A DNA stretch of 64,000 bases from Streptomyces sp. SID13031 (GCF_010548305.1 NZ_JAAGLV010000005.1:1-64000); one strand, 5' to 3'. Positions 15,660 through 24,681 are shown, numbered from the stretch's first letter. Program-made: numbers and translations. The notes: generated by a model not told the origin, from the letters alone.

Positions 15660-16058
15660 TCAGCAGAAACCGACACCCGGGAAGGGATCCTGCGGGGTCC
15701 AGACGTCGACGGCCGGGACGTAGCCCCAGGCGCCGTTGTCGTCGCCGTAGGTCCGGTACCAGATGCTGTTGCCGCCCCCGTGCGGCTGGCCGATCGTGTA
15801 GCACTTGAAGTAGCTGAAACCGGAGCGGAGCGAGTCGACGATCTCGATCGGGTTGCCGCTCGCGGTGTCGTACCGCGGGCTCTTGTAGATCGCCGCGTTG
15901 GCCCTGTTCCCGCAGTACAGGTTGCCGCTGCTCGCGTGGCACGTCGCCGCCGGTGCGGCGGAGGTCGTCGGTGTGGCGGAGGCCGTCGTCACCGAGCCTG
16001 CTGCCAGGACCGCCACGGTGCCAACGACGGCCAGCGCGCTCGCCTTTCGGAATGCCAC
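15660..16058 (-). CDS. Small secreted SH3-like protein
   Basis: A 132-residue exported protein. A signal peptide (about residues 1 to 28: basic start, AVVGTVAVLAAGSV, then ASA) is followed by a mature part with four cysteines (TCHA, LYCG, FKCYT, closing GFC), so probably two disulfides. NSIWYRTYGDDNGAWGYVPA is typical of bacterial SH3-like domains that bind cell wall. GTG 16058 is preceded by GGGGAGA. The specific role is unknown. Confidence 0.8.
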   Translation of the reverse strand: MAFRKASALAVVGTVAVLAAGSVTTASATPTTSAAPAATCHASSGNLYCGNRANAAIYKSPRYDTASGNPIEIVDSLRSGFSYFKCYTIGQPHGGGNSIWYRTYGDDNGAWGYVPAVDVWTPQDPFPGVGFC

Positions 16059-16178
16059 TGTGTTCTCCCCTCGTTCAGCGCCGGGGTTTCCAGCGCGCCG
16101 TCAGTATCGGCAGCCGTCGGGGTCGGATCGGGTGGGTTTCGAGGAGGGTCAAAACGATTGACCGGCTAGGGTTCGGGG

Positions 16179-17165
16179 ATGAGTCCGAAGTCGAGCATCG
16201 CCCCCGTTCGCTGGACCCCGCCGCCGGTACCGCCGACCAGGGAGCCGCGGGCGATCGAAGTACAGACCGTCGCGTTGCCCGGTCATGGTCCTGAAGACAC
16301 TTTGATCGATGAGGACGGCAGCGTCCTGACCGGTCTGCTGGACGGGCGGATTCTCCGCGTCAGCGCGGACGGGACGACGATCAAGGTCCTCGCCGACACC
16401 GGTGGGCGACCGCTCGGGCTCGAGTGGCTGCCCGATGGCAAGGTGCTCGTCTGCGATGCCCATCGCGGGTTGCTCACGCTCGACCAGGACGGCCGGATCG
16501 CGACCCTGCTGGGGGAGATCGACGGCCGCCCGATGAAGTTCTGCAACAACGCGGACGTACTGCCCGACGGCACGATCTACTTCACCGACTCGTCCACCCG
16601 GTTCGGGGTCGAGGAGTGGATGGCCGATCTGCTCGAGCACTCCAGTACGGGCAGTCTGTATCGGCTCACTCCGGACGGCGAGGTCACGCGGTTGGCGACG
16701 AACCGGTCGTTCCCCAACGGCGTCGCGCTCAGTGGCGATCAGAAGACGCTGTTCTTCGTCGAGACCGCCAGCTACGGCCTCTTCAAGCTCGACCTCACCG
16801 CTGCCGGCGCCGAGCCGGAGTTGGTCGCGATGATTCCCGGCTTGCCCGACAACATCTCGCGTGGCTCGGACGGGCTGATCTGGGTCGCGGTCGGCTCACC
16901 GCGCAACGCCCTGCTGGACCTCCTGCTGCCGAAACAGCCGGTACTGCGGAAGCTGGTGTGGGCGCTGCCGGAGGCGTTCAAGCCGAAGGCCGCGGACATC
17001 ATCGAGATCCAGGCGTACGACGACGAGGGCAACCTCGTACACGATCTGCGCGGCAAGAACGCGAACTTCCGGATGCCGACCGGTGTTCGCGAGCGTGACG
17101 GGAAGGTCTGGCTGGGCAGCATCGGCACCGCCCATCTGGCAACCTTCCCGACGCCCGCGCGGTAG
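16179..17165 (+). CDS. SMP-30/strictosidine-synthase-like six-bladed propeller hydrolase
   Basis: A 328-residue beta-propeller enzyme of the SMP-30/gluconolactonase/strictosidine-synthase superfamily. Family members hydrolyse lactones or esters with a bound calcium. The features are [22 protein letters not shown], a central [18 protein letters not shown] carrying the metal Asn/Asp, [10 protein letters not shown] with its Asn, and [16 protein letters not shown]. The substrate cannot be told. The region 17166-17207 between it and the convergent dioxygenase contains a short tandem repeat (GTTCTGAGCTTGG twice). Confidence 0.88.
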   Translation: MSPKSSIAPVRWTPPPVPPTREPRAIEVQTVALPGHGPEDTLIDEDGSVLTGLLDGRILRVSADGTTIKVLADTGGRPLGLEWLPDGKVLVCDAHRGLLTLDQDGRIATLLGEIDGRPMKFCNNADVLPDGTIYFTDSSTRFGVEEWMADLLEHSSTGSLYRLTPDGEVTRLATNRSFPNGVALSGDQKTLFFVETASYGLFKLDLTAAGAEPELVAMIPGLPDNISRGSDGLIWVAVGSPRNALLDLLLPKQPVLRKLVWALPEAFKPKAADIIEIQAYDDEGNLVHDLRGKNANFRMPTGVRERDGKVWLGSIGTAHLATFPTPAR

Positions 17166-17207
17166 CTCGCGTGGGTTGCGTTCTGAGCTTGGGTTCTGAG
17201 CTTGGGG

Positions 17208-17999
17208 TCAGCCGATCTGCCAGGAGCGCTTGGACAGGCCGTACCAGAAACCGTCGACCACGGTCTCCGCAGTACCGAGTGAGTCCTCGGAAGCGCCGAG
17301 GGAGACGAACAGCGGCGCGAAGTGCTCGGTGCGCGGGTGCGCGATACCCGCAGCCGGCGCCTTGTGCAGGAAGTCGATCAGCGAGTCGACGTCCTGCTTC
17401 GCCAACGCACGCTTGGCCCAGTCGTCGAACTCGACCGACCAGGTCGGCGCTGCCGCGTCGGACGGCCCGCCGAGGTTGACCGCACTCAGGTTGTGCGTGG
17501 TGAAGCCGCTGCCGACGATCAGCACACCCTGGTCGCGCAGGGGGGCCAGCTTGCGTCCGATGCTGAACAGCTCCTGCGGGTCGAGGGTCGGCATCGACAC
17601 CTGGAGCACGGGGATGTCCGCGTCGGGGTACATCTCCTTCAACGGCACATAGGCGCCGTGGTCGAGCCCACGGTTCGGGTCGTCGTACACCGGGGTGGCG
17701 GGGGAGTGGAGGAGCTTCCGCACCTGGTTGGCCAGCTCAGGCGCGCCCGGAGCGGCGTACTGCACCTGGTAGTACCGCTCCGGGAACCCCCAGAAGTCGT
17801 AGAGCAGCGGCACAGTTTCGGTCGCAGCCAGCGTAAGCGGCGCAGCCTCCCAATGCGCAGACACGATCAGAATCGCAGCCGGCCTGCCGATCCCAGCCGA
17901 AACCCCAGCAAGCTCCGCCGTCCACAGCCGGTCATCCGCCAGCGGGGGAGCACCGTGGCTGAGGTAGAGCACAGGCGTCCGGAGCAGGTTGTCACTCAT
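17208..17999 (-). CDS. Class III extradiol (DODA-type) dioxygenase
   Basis: A 263-residue member of the 4,5-DOPA-dioxygenase/YgiD branch of LigB-type enzymes. Iron or zinc ligands and active-site His are in LYLSHGAPP, VSAHWE, NRGLDHGAYVPL and FTTHNLSAV. Relatives open catechol rings between non-hydroxylated carbons; the aromatic substrate is not indicated by neighbours. ATG 17999 follows GAGAGGA at good spacing. The preceding GTG reading is rejected. Confidence 0.88.
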   Translation of the reverse strand: MSDNLLRTPVLYLSHGAPPLADDRLWTAELAGVSAGIGRPAAILIVSAHWEAAPLTLAATETVPLLYDFWGFPERYYQVQYAAPGAPELANQVRKLLHSPATPVYDDPNRGLDHGAYVPLKEMYPDADIPVLQVSMPTLDPQELFSIGRKLAPLRDQGVLIVGSGFTTHNLSAVNLGGPSDAAAPTWSVEFDDWAKRALAKQDVDSLIDFLHKAPAAGIAHPRTEHFAPLFVSLGASEDSLGTAETVVDGFWYGLSKRSWQIG

Positions 18000-18079
18000 C
18001 GTTGGGGTCCTCTCAGAAGGTCGTACCCCCACCAACCTAGTTGAACCCTCAACCTATTCCCGCACTCCACCCCCCACCC

Positions 18080-18159
18080 CCATACCTCCACTTTGTGCAC
18101 CGGCTAGGCATGGATCTCGCGTCCAGACGCTCAGCCGGTGCACGAAGTGGTGGGTATGG
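18080..18159. repeat. Long (about 26-bp) inverted repeat between divergent genes
   Basis: Arms 18080-18105 and 18133-18159 are complementary except for one mismatch near the middle, one substitution and one inserted base. The inner 11 bp (GTGCACCGGCT / AGCCGGTGCAC) are perfect, and the loop is 27 nt. It lies between the genes starting at 17999 (minus) and 18256 (plus), so it cannot be a shared terminator. An operator or a palindromic mobile remnant is possible. Confidence 0.6.
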
Positions 18160-18255
18160 CGCCGCTGGGGAGGCGTCGTGCTAGGGCTTTGGTGGGGTGT
18201 CGTCGGTGTTGCCGGTGACGACTAGGGCGAAGTCGCAGGCACTAGGGTGCGGATC

Positions 18256-19110
18256 ATGCGATTCGGAATCACCATCCTGCCGGAGTACCGCTGGTCCGAG
18301 GCGGAGCCGAAATGGCGGCGCGCGGAGGAGCTCGGCTTCGACCACGCCTGGACCTACGACCACCTGACCTGGAGTGGTCTGCAGGACTCACCCTGGTACG
18401 GCACGATGCCGACCCTGACCGCGGCGGCGCTGGCCACCTCGACGATCAAGCTCGGGACCTTCGTCACCTCACCGAACTTCCGCCACCCGCTGACGCTGAC
18501 CCGCGAACTGCTCGCCCTCGACGACATCTCGGCCGGCCGCTTCCTCTGCGGCATCGGCTCGGGTGGTGGGATCGACTCCACCATCCTCGGCGGCGACGAC
18601 CTGACGCCGCGGCAGAAGGTCGACCGGCTGGAGGAGTTCACCGAGCTCCTCGACAAGCTGCTCACCACCGACCAGGTCGACTTCAAGGGCGAGTACTTCG
18701 AGACGCGCAACGCGCGCACGTCGCCGGGCTGCGTCCAGCAACCCCGGATCCCGTTCATCATGGCCGCGAACGGCCCGCGCTCGCTGCGCCTGGCGACCCG
18801 GTACGGCGCCGGCTGGGTGACCACCGGACTCAAGTCGGCCGACTTCGAGAGCTGGTTCGGCTCGGTCCGCGACCTCAGCCACCGCCTGGACGACGTGCTC
18901 GAAGGCCGCCCCCTCGATCGATACCTCGCGCTGGACTCGGCCCGCTACTCACTGAGCAGCGTCGCCGCCTTCGAGGACGTCGTCGGCCGCGCCGCCGAGC
19001 TCGGCTTCACCGACGTCATCACCCACTGGCCCCGCGCCGAGGGCGTCTACGCCGGTACTGAGGAAGTACTGGAGCAGGTCGCCGCCGAGGTCATTCCGCG
19101 GCTGCGCTAG
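18256..19110 (+). CDS. LLM-class F420-dependent oxidoreductase
   Basis: A 284-residue luciferase-like oxidoreductase of a different subgroup from 13211-14023. It has the opening MRFGITILPEYRWSEAEPKW, DHAWTYDHLTW, TFVTSPNFRHP, and GIGSGGGIDSTILGGDDLTP near the cofactor. F420 use is inferred from the family. ATG 18256 gives the standard N-terminus; the GTG three codons upstream is an alternative. Its 3' end overlaps the convergent DUF6328-like gene by 20 bp. Confidence 0.88.
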   Translation: MRFGITILPEYRWSEAEPKWRRAEELGFDHAWTYDHLTWSGLQDSPWYGTMPTLTAAALATSTIKLGTFVTSPNFRHPLTLTRELLALDDISAGRFLCGIGSGGGIDSTILGGDDLTPRQKVDRLEEFTELLDKLLTTDQVDFKGEYFETRNARTSPGCVQQPRIPFIMAANGPRSLRLATRYGAGWVTTGLKSADFESWFGSVRDLSHRLDDVLEGRPLDRYLALDSARYSLSSVAAFEDVVGRAAELGFTDVITHWPRAEGVYAGTEEVLEQVAAEVIPRLR

Positions 19111-19594
19111 CGCGGCGGACCCAGGCCGGCAGGACGTACCAGAAGCCGATGAACCAGGCCAGAACGACGGCCACGATGATGATGGCGCTCGTTCGGTTGA
19201 GGACGACGTCGATCGCGAGCAGCAGACCGCCGCAGATCGCGAGGATGAGGAAGACCAGGCCGGCGCTCGTCATCTTGCCCGCGATCGGGATCATCTTGTC
19301 GCGCACCTTGTGCTCGAAGACGATCCGGTGAAACGAGACCGGGGCCAGGAACAGGCCGGTCGCCAGTGCGGAGGCGACCAGGGTGCCGGCGTACACGTCG
19401 TGGGTGAACGCGTCGGCGTCCTGGAAGACGTTCGTGAAGGCGATGCCGAGCAGGAACGCGAACAGGATCTGGGTGCCGGTCTGGGCCAGCCGCAGCTCCT
19501 GGAGCAGCTCGATCCACTGGCGGTCCAGCCGCTCGCCTGCGTCCTCATCCGGCCGCTGATAGCTGGCGGCGGGCGGCGAGTGTTCGTCGGTCAC
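19091..19594 (-). CDS. DUF6328-like four-helix membrane protein
   Basis: A 167-residue membrane protein. After a charged N-terminus with RLDRQWIELLQELRLAQTG come four hydrophobic segments, including ILFAFLLGIAFTNVF and LVFLILAICGGLLLAIDVVL. This layout matches the actinobacterial DUF6328 family, which has no known function. The start is uncertain: GTG 19594 or ATG 19606. Confidence 0.75.
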   Translation of the reverse strand: MTDEHSPPAASYQRPDEDAGERLDRQWIELLQELRLAQTGTQILFAFLLGIAFTNVFQDADAFTHDVYAGTLVASALATGLFLAPVSFHRIVFEHKVRDKMIPIAGKMTSAGLVFLILAICGGLLLAIDVVLNRTSAIIIVAVVLAWFIGFWYVLPAWVRRASAAAE

Positions 19595-19618
19595 GCGGTA
19601 CAGCATCCCGCAGACTGA

Positions 19619-19652
19619 AGAGGGCCGCACACCGGGTGGTGTGCGGCCCTCT
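19619..19652 (-). terminator. Strong hairpin terminator downstream of the cold-shock gene
   Basis: A perfect 15-bp stem (arms 19619-19633 and 19638-19652) with a GGGT loop lies 34 bp after the cold-shock gene's stop, on its strand, and is followed by TCTTCAG. It separates that gene from the membrane-protein gene. Confidence 0.75.
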
Positions 19653-19686
19653 CGTTATTCAGTTCTTAGAAGGACTGATCCGCAGA

Positions 19687-19890
19687 TCAGATCGGGCGGA
19701 TGTTCTCCGCCTGCAGGCCCTTCTGGCCCTGGGTGATCTCGAACTCGACGCGCTGGTTCTCGTCCAGCGAGCGGAAGCCCGAGGTCTGGATGGCCGAGTA
19801 GTGCGCGAACACGTCCGCGCCACCGTCATCCGGGGTGATGAAGCCGAAGCCCTTGTCAGCGTTGAACCACTTAACGGTACCGACAGCCAT
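19687..19890 (-). CDS. Cold-shock-domain RNA-binding protein
   Basis: A 67-residue CspA-type protein, an OB-fold RNA chaperone in the cytoplasm. RNP1 (KGFGFIT) and RNP2 (DVFAHYSAI) are intact, and the length is that of the single-domain family. ATG 19890 has AAGGAG about ten bases upstream. As in other csp genes there is a long gene-free region before it, likely a long 5' leader. It is monocistronic, with a strong terminator downstream. Confidence 0.95.
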   Translation of the reverse strand: MAVGTVKWFNADKGFGFITPDDGGADVFAHYSAIQTSGFRSLDENQRVEFEITQGQKGLQAENIRPI

Positions 19891-20338
19891 TGTTGTCTAT
19901 CTCCTTGATGGCTTGTAACAAGACGCGATCCACACCTCATGAACCGCGTGTCGCCGAAAGGCCCCAGACGACGAAACCGGCCGTACAGCACAGCAAAAGT
20001 CAGTGGGAGTCCAAAACTGCAACGCGATAACTGTAGCCGATCCAGGGGCTCGTGTGGGGGGTGATCGGGAACACGTGTCGCGGAAAGTTGCCGATCGCCA
20101 CGGAGTGTGAAAGTGCGCTCGCAGTGCCCGGGGCCTGCCGGAGCCGGGGGTGAAGACAACGAAACCCCCGCCGACCTGCTGATTCACCCCGGTACGCCGC
20201 CCACCGGGCGGTCTGTTCGGCAGACAAGGTCGGACAAAGGCTCCTGTACGCCGGGTGATCGCTGCCCCGTGGCGCCGAAATTCTCCGGCGTGTCGTGCGG
20301 CTCTGGACATCGGGCGACACGCAGGAAATGGTGGGCAA
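19891..20338. other. Divergent intergenic region, probable csp leader
   Basis: About 450 bp between the cold-shock gene and the emfourin-like gene, with no gene supported on either strand. It should hold both promoters and the csp 5' leader. A GGGGGT/ACCCCC hairpin (20146-20169) is visible. I could not recognise a known riboswitch or thermosensor. Confidence 0.45.
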
Positions 20339-20614
20339 GTGATCCTCAAAGTGGTACGCAGCGGTGGCTTCGCCGGGCTGATGGCGAGCGGAGAGCTGGA
20401 CACCTCGGCCCAGCCGGACAGTGAGCGTCTGGAGCAGGTCGCCCGCGGCCTGGACGGGGCAAGACTGGGCTCTGGCCGTCCGCAGCCCGATCGGTACGTC
20501 TACCGCCTCCAGGTCCACGACACCGGCGCGGGGGAGCCCACCGAGCTGACCGTGGCCGAGCAGGACCTGGACGCAGACACCGCCTGGCTCCTGGATCGCG
20601 TGCTGCAGTCCTAG
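20339..20614 (+). CDS. Emfourin-like protease inhibitor
   Basis: A 91-residue protein that reads as an emfourin (protealysin-inhibitor family): it opens with ILKVVRSGGFAG, the signature RSGGFAG segment, and continues with YRLQVHD and LTVAEQDL before a C-terminal helix. Characterised emfourins block M4 metalloproteases such as protealysin, and are usually encoded next to one. No M4 protease gene is in this window. GTG 20339 is the start. It stands alone between the cold-shock and hexosaminidase genes. Confidence 0.72.
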   Translation: MILKVVRSGGFAGLMASGELDTSAQPDSERLEQVARGLDGARLGSGRPQPDRYVYRLQVHDTGAGEPTELTVAEQDLDADTAWLLDRVLQS

Positions 20615-20638
20615 AGCCAGGCGGTGCGTGGTCAGTGC

Positions 20639-22249
20639 TTAGCGCCAGTTGATCTCAGGCGCGCGGTAGAAGTTGACGCTCAGGGCGTCCCACCGCGACC
20701 CCTGGGCACCCAGGCGGTCCTTGTAGGCCGTCCAGTCGAGTGCTGAGGCCTGCGACCATCCCAGCTCGGCAATGCCCGGCAGACGCGGGAAGGCCATGTA
20801 CTCGAGCTTGTCGAGGTTGTCGAGCGTCTCGGTCCAGATCGGCGCCTCGACGCCGGCGATAGCGCCCTCCGGCAGGTTCGGGACGAGCGTGGACGGGTTC
20901 CAGTCGTAGCCCGTCTGCACGCTGACCAGACCGGCCCAGTCCTGCCCGTACGGAGTGCTGTCGTCGTACTTCATGTCCAGGTAGGCCCGGTTGGCTGGGG
21001 AGAGCACGACCTTGGCGCCCTGGGCCGCTGCCTTGCGAGCGAGCTCCTGCGACCGTGCGTCGTCAGTGCCCCAGTACTGCGCGATGCTGCCCGGCGGCAG
21101 AGGCGTCTCGGCGATCTCCTGCCACCCCATCACCCGCTTGTGCTGCTTGGTGACTTGGGCAGCGGCCTTCGGTACGAAGGTCAGGTAGTCCGAGTGCGGC
21201 GTGGAGTGCGCCTCGTCTCCACCCAGGTGGATGACGTCACCGGGGGACTGCTGAGCCACCTCACGGAACACGTCGCCCAGGAAGTCGTACGTGACCTGCT
21301 TGCCGACGCACAGCGAGCTGAAGCCGACCTCCGTGCCCGTGTAGAGCGGCGGGGCGACGCCATCGCAGTTCAGCTGGGCGTAGGACGCCAGTGCGGCGTT
21401 GGTGTGCCCAGGGGTGTCGATCTCGGGGATGACCTGCAGATAGCGATCGGCGGCGTACCGGACGATCTCTGCGAATTCGGCCTTGGTGTACGACCCGCCG
21501 GGCGTGCCGTCGACCTCCAGGCTGCCGCCGTACGTCGTGAGGCGCGGCCAGGAGTCGACCTGGATCCGCCAGCCCTGGTCGTCCGCCAGGTGCATGTGGA
21601 ACTTGTTGAGCTTGTAGAGCGACGCGAGGTCGATATAGCGCTTGACCTCGGCCACCGAGAAGAAGTGCCGGGAGACGTCGAGCATGGTGCCGCGGTAGCC
21701 GAACCGGGGCGAGTCGGCGATAGCAGTACCGGCCAGGTTCCAGGGGCCGGCCTGACGCGTCCCGGCGTCGGCCTTGGCGGGCAGTAGCTGTCGCAGGGTG
21801 GTCACACCGCGGAAGAGGCCTTCAGGGGTCGCAGCGGTCACGCTGACGCCCTTGCGGTCGACGCGTAGCTGGTACCCCTCGGCTCCCAGCGAGGTGGGGC
21901 CGTTGGTGGACAGCTTGATGTCGGTCAGGCCCGGTACGACCGGTACTACGGGCAGCGGGTAGCCCGTGGAGCGGCGGAGCTGGGAGGTGAGCTGGTCAGC
22001 GACCTTCTGTGCCGCCCGACGCTCCTTGGAGCTGGAGTCGACCCCGACGACGCTCCACGGCTTCAGGGAGTAGTCCTGGCCGGCCAGAGCCTGCTGGGAG
22101 GTCGGCTTCGGGATCAGCGCGGGCGCCGGGGCTGCCACCGGCTGAGCGGCGGCAGGCGTGGACATGGCGATCAGGGGAGTCGCTAGCAGGGCGGCCGCGA
22201 GGAGGCCTACCAGCGAGACCCGACGACTAGGGCGGGCGAGTCGTGTCAT
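20639..22249 (-). CDS. Secreted GH20 beta-N-acetylhexosaminidase
   Basis: A 536-residue exported glycoside hydrolase family 20 enzyme that removes terminal N-acetylglucosamine (chitin or wall fragments) by substrate-assisted catalysis. A signal peptide with arginines ahead of VSLVGLLAAALLATPLIA suggests Sec or Tat export. The N-terminal GH20b domain is followed by the barrel with YRGTMLDVSRHFF, MHLADDQGWRI, EIDTPGHT and the catalytic Asp-Glu pair HLGGDEAH; later WGTDD and WTETLDN complete the site. Start taken at ATG 22249; a GTG at 22273 is possible. Confidence 0.92.
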   Translation of the reverse strand: MTRLARPSRRVSLVGLLAAALLATPLIAMSTPAAAQPVAAPAPALIPKPTSQQALAGQDYSLKPWSVVGVDSSSKERRAAQKVADQLTSQLRRSTGYPLPVVPVVPGLTDIKLSTNGPTSLGAEGYQLRVDRKGVSVTAATPEGLFRGVTTLRQLLPAKADAGTRQAGPWNLAGTAIADSPRFGYRGTMLDVSRHFFSVAEVKRYIDLASLYKLNKFHMHLADDQGWRIQVDSWPRLTTYGGSLEVDGTPGGSYTKAEFAEIVRYAADRYLQVIPEIDTPGHTNAALASYAQLNCDGVAPPLYTGTEVGFSSLCVGKQVTYDFLGDVFREVAQQSPGDVIHLGGDEAHSTPHSDYLTFVPKAAAQVTKQHKRVMGWQEIAETPLPPGSIAQYWGTDDARSQELARKAAAQGAKVVLSPANRAYLDMKYDDSTPYGQDWAGLVSVQTGYDWNPSTLVPNLPEGAIAGVEAPIWTETLDNLDKLEYMAFPRLPGIAELGWSQASALDWTAYKDRLGAQGSRWDALSVNFYRAPEINWR

Positions 22250-22522
22250 GACCGGAAGTGTTCGTCTGCTCACTCCATGAGTCAAGATCTTTCAGCAAAC
22301 TCCCTCCATTACTCACCCGTACCGCGCTGCGACGGCGAGCGACTGTCCGGCATCTGAGCCACCGAAGAGGCCCGCCCGCGCCAGCGGGATTTGTGACTGA
22401 TCAACAAGGCGTGTCGAAAGATGCGAACTGTCGGTCGGACCTGCCATTGTTTGCGGCCGGGCCTTCTGAACAAGACGGGCCTGGACACAAAGGACTTTCC
22501 TGAACAGGAAGCTGGAGGACAG

Positions 22523-22930
22523 ATGACTCAGGTGGCAGAGCAGCCGGGCACCAGTGCCGGGCGGCTCGGCTCGGTGGTGCTGGATTGCCCGGACCCGCTC
22601 GAGCTTGCCCGGTTCTACTCGACGCTGTTCGGACTGGACATCGACGAGCACGGAGACGACGACTGGCGGAGCCTGACCGGCCCCGGGTCGACGCTCGGCT
22701 TCCGGCGTTCGGAGGACTACGTACCGGCCAGCTGGCCGGGTACGGACGCACATCAACTTCACCTGGACCTGGTCGTCGAAGACCTGGCCAGCGGACATGC
22801 CACGGTCGTCGCCCTCGGCGCCGAACCACTCGACCCGGTCGACGCACCACCCGCCGAGAGCTCCCGCGGCTGGCGCATCTACGCCGACCCGGCCGGCCAC
22901 CCCTTCCGGATCTGCCTGGATTCGGTCTAG
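22523..22930 (+). CDS. VOC/glyoxalase-like protein
   Basis: A 135-residue vicinal-oxygen-chelate fold protein with two beta-alpha-beta-beta-beta modules: GSVVLDCPDPLELARFYSTLFG then LHLDLVVEDLASGHATVVALGA, closing DPAGHPFRICLDSV. Such small proteins in actinomycetes are lyases, dioxygenases or drug-binding resistance proteins; this one cannot be placed further. ATG 22523 is preceded by GGAGGA. It overlaps the convergent PhyH gene by 4 bp. Confidence 0.85.
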   Translation: MTQVAEQPGTSAGRLGSVVLDCPDPLELARFYSTLFGLDIDEHGDDDWRSLTGPGSTLGFRRSEDYVPASWPGTDAHQLHLDLVVEDLASGHATVVALGAEPLDPVDAPPAESSRGWRIYADPAGHPFRICLDSV

Positions 22931-23718
22931 ATCCACTCCGACCTACCCGTGAACGGATAGTCGCGGCCCTCGACGTACCGGGGCCGCGGCTGGTAGCTGT
23001 TCACCCCCGGGGACCCCTGCAGATGGAACGCGCTGGGGTAGGGGACCTCGGGGTCGGTGATCCTGGTGGAGGTCGGGATGTAGCGGATCGTGAGTCCGCA
23101 GCGGCGGTCCGCCGAGGTGTTGGCGGTACTGCCGTGCACGATGTTGGGGTGGTGGACCTCGACGTCGCCGGGCGCGAGCACGATGTCGACGGCCTGCAAC
23201 TCGTCGACCTCGACCGCGATCTCCTTGCCCAGCACGCTTTCGACGGACGCGTTGTCGCGCATCGCGGCGACCGGGCCGAGGTGGCTGCCGGGGATCATCC
23301 GGACGCAGCCGTTGGCCGGGGTCGAGTGGTCGACCGCCAGCCACAACGTCACCACGCTCATCGGGTCGAGCGGCCAGAACGCAGCGTCCTGGTGCCAGAG
23401 CACCGGCTGACCGGAGTACGGCGGCTTGGAGATGTAGTGCGACGCGAACAGTGCGAGGTCGGGTCCGACGAACACGGACGCGATCTCGACCAGCCTCGGG
23501 TCGCTGACGAGTCGCACCCAGAACGGGTCGTCACGCAGGAAGACGTGGCCGAGTTGCTCGGGCCGCACGTCCGGGTGCTTGGCCTGCAACCAGTTGACGT
23601 GATCATTAACTTCCTTGATCAGGTGCTCGTCGATCACCTCGCGAAAGATGACCCAGCCGTCACGCTGGTAGGTCGCCAGTGCGTCGCCGCTGACCTGGTT
23701 CTCCGCGACTGAAGTCAT
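22927..23718 (-). CDS. Phytanoyl-CoA dioxygenase (PhyH) family Fe(II)/2-oxoglutarate enzyme
   Basis: A 263-residue non-haem iron, 2-oxoglutarate-dependent oxygenase. The metal triad is readable: HxD in LWHQDAAFW and the distal His in PNIVHGS; the Arg that grips 2-oxoglutarate is in CGLTIRYIP. It hydroxylates an unknown substrate; relatives act on fatty acyl chains, ectoine or secondary metabolites. ATG 23718. It is divergent from an AraC regulator 69 bp away, its likely controller. Confidence 0.9.
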   Translation of the reverse strand: MTSVAENQVSGDALATYQRDGWVIFREVIDEHLIKEVNDHVNWLQAKHPDVRPEQLGHVFLRDDPFWVRLVSDPRLVEIASVFVGPDLALFASHYISKPPYSGQPVLWHQDAAFWPLDPMSVVTLWLAVDHSTPANGCVRMIPGSHLGPVAAMRDNASVESVLGKEIAVEVDELQAVDIVLAPGDVEVHHPNIVHGSTANTSADRRCGLTIRYIPTSTRITDPEVPYPSAFHLQGSPGVNSYQPRPRYVEGRDYPFTGRSEWI

Positions 23719-23787
23719 AACGTCAGCGTGACGGCGACGGAACTCGGGGACTAGCAATGCGCTGACGCAAACTTGTAGCTTGTTGAT

Positions 23788-24639
23788 ATGAGTCAGGTGC
23801 TGCGATTCGAGTGGTCGGCGCTCGGCCGGCCGTACCACGCGGCGCGGGTGGGATTCGCGCCGCGAGCCCGGGACTCCGAGCTGCACACGCATGCCGACTT
23901 CCACGAGCTGATGGGCGTGACCGCCGGCGCCGGTGAACATCTTCTGGAGACCGGCACGCTGCCGCTCGTTGCTGGTGATGTCGTGCTGGTCCGGCCGCGC
24001 GACCGGCATGCGATCCGGGGATCGGCACCCGATGGCCTGGAGTTCATCAACGTCGCCTTCCCGAGCTCGGCCTGGCAAGGCTTCCTCAACCTGACCAGGA
24101 CGAACCCGACCGGCAGCTGGGATGCCGCCAAGCAACCCGTTGTCTTCCAGACCCGCGACCCGGCGGCGGCGGCCGAGGTTTTCGAGAGCGCTCTCCAGCG
24201 CTTCGCCGGCGAGCCGGAGCACTTCGATCTGATGCGGTTCTGGATCGACCTCTTGCCGCAGGTCTCGCCCGAAGAGCTGCCGGCGCGCGCCTCCGCCAAT
24301 CAGGCTCCCGACTGGCTGGCGCGGGCCTGCGTGGCGATGCGAGCCGAGGAGAACCTGCGCGGGGGAGTGCCCCGGCTGCTCGACCTCGCCGGAGTCAGCC
24401 CCGCGCACCTGTCGCGCACGCTGCGAGCGGCATACGGGATGACCCCGACCGACTTCGTCGCGGACCTCCGGCTGGAGCAGGCGGCATCGTTGCTAGCAGC
24501 AACTTCCGCGCCGATCGCCGAGATCGCCACCCGTTGCGGTTTCTCCAGCCAGTCCTACTTCACCCGCTGCTTCACGACCGCGCACGCGATCTCCCCGCGC
24601 GCCTTCCGGCGCCAGTCCCAACGCGCCTTCGTACCGTAG
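23788..24639 (+). CDS. AraC-family transcriptional regulator
   Basis: A 283-residue regulator with an N-terminal cupin sensor (ELHTHADFHELMGV, then GDVVLVRPRDRHAI) and two C-terminal HTH motifs (PRLLDLAGVSPAHLSRTLRAA and IAEIATRCGFSSQSYFTRCF). The divergent PhyH dioxygenase gene is the obvious target. The effector is unknown; the histidine-rich cupin could hold a small ligand. Confidence 0.92.
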   Translation: MSQVLRFEWSALGRPYHAARVGFAPRARDSELHTHADFHELMGVTAGAGEHLLETGTLPLVAGDVVLVRPRDRHAIRGSAPDGLEFINVAFPSSAWQGFLNLTRTNPTGSWDAAKQPVVFQTRDPAAAAEVFESALQRFAGEPEHFDLMRFWIDLLPQVSPEELPARASANQAPDWLARACVAMRAEENLRGGVPRLLDLAGVSPAHLSRTLRAAYGMTPTDFVADLRLEQAASLLAATSAPIAEIATRCGFSSQSYFTRCFTTAHAISPRAFRRQSQRAFVP

Positions 24640-24645
24640 AGCATC

Positions 24646-24681
24646 TTGACAACACGTTGTCGTGATGACAAGATGTTGTCA
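24646..24681 (+). promoter_or_regulatory. Leaderless promoter with two 14-bp operators
   Basis: TTGACA (24646-24651) and CAAGAT (24669-24674) are 17 bp apart, so transcription should begin about seven bases on, at or beside the A of ATG 24681. Two similar palindromes, GACAACACGTTGTC (24648-24661) and GACAAGATGTTGTC (24667-24680), cover the -35 and -10 boxes. The MarR regulator two genes on is the likely ligand-controlled repressor. Confidence 0.65.

Noticed and set aside
20146..20169. GGGGGT/ACCCCC hairpin as a riboswitch or thermosensor before the cold-shock gene
   Set aside because: A single 6-bp stem with a 12-nt loop is too little; no known riboswitch motif could be recognised in the region.
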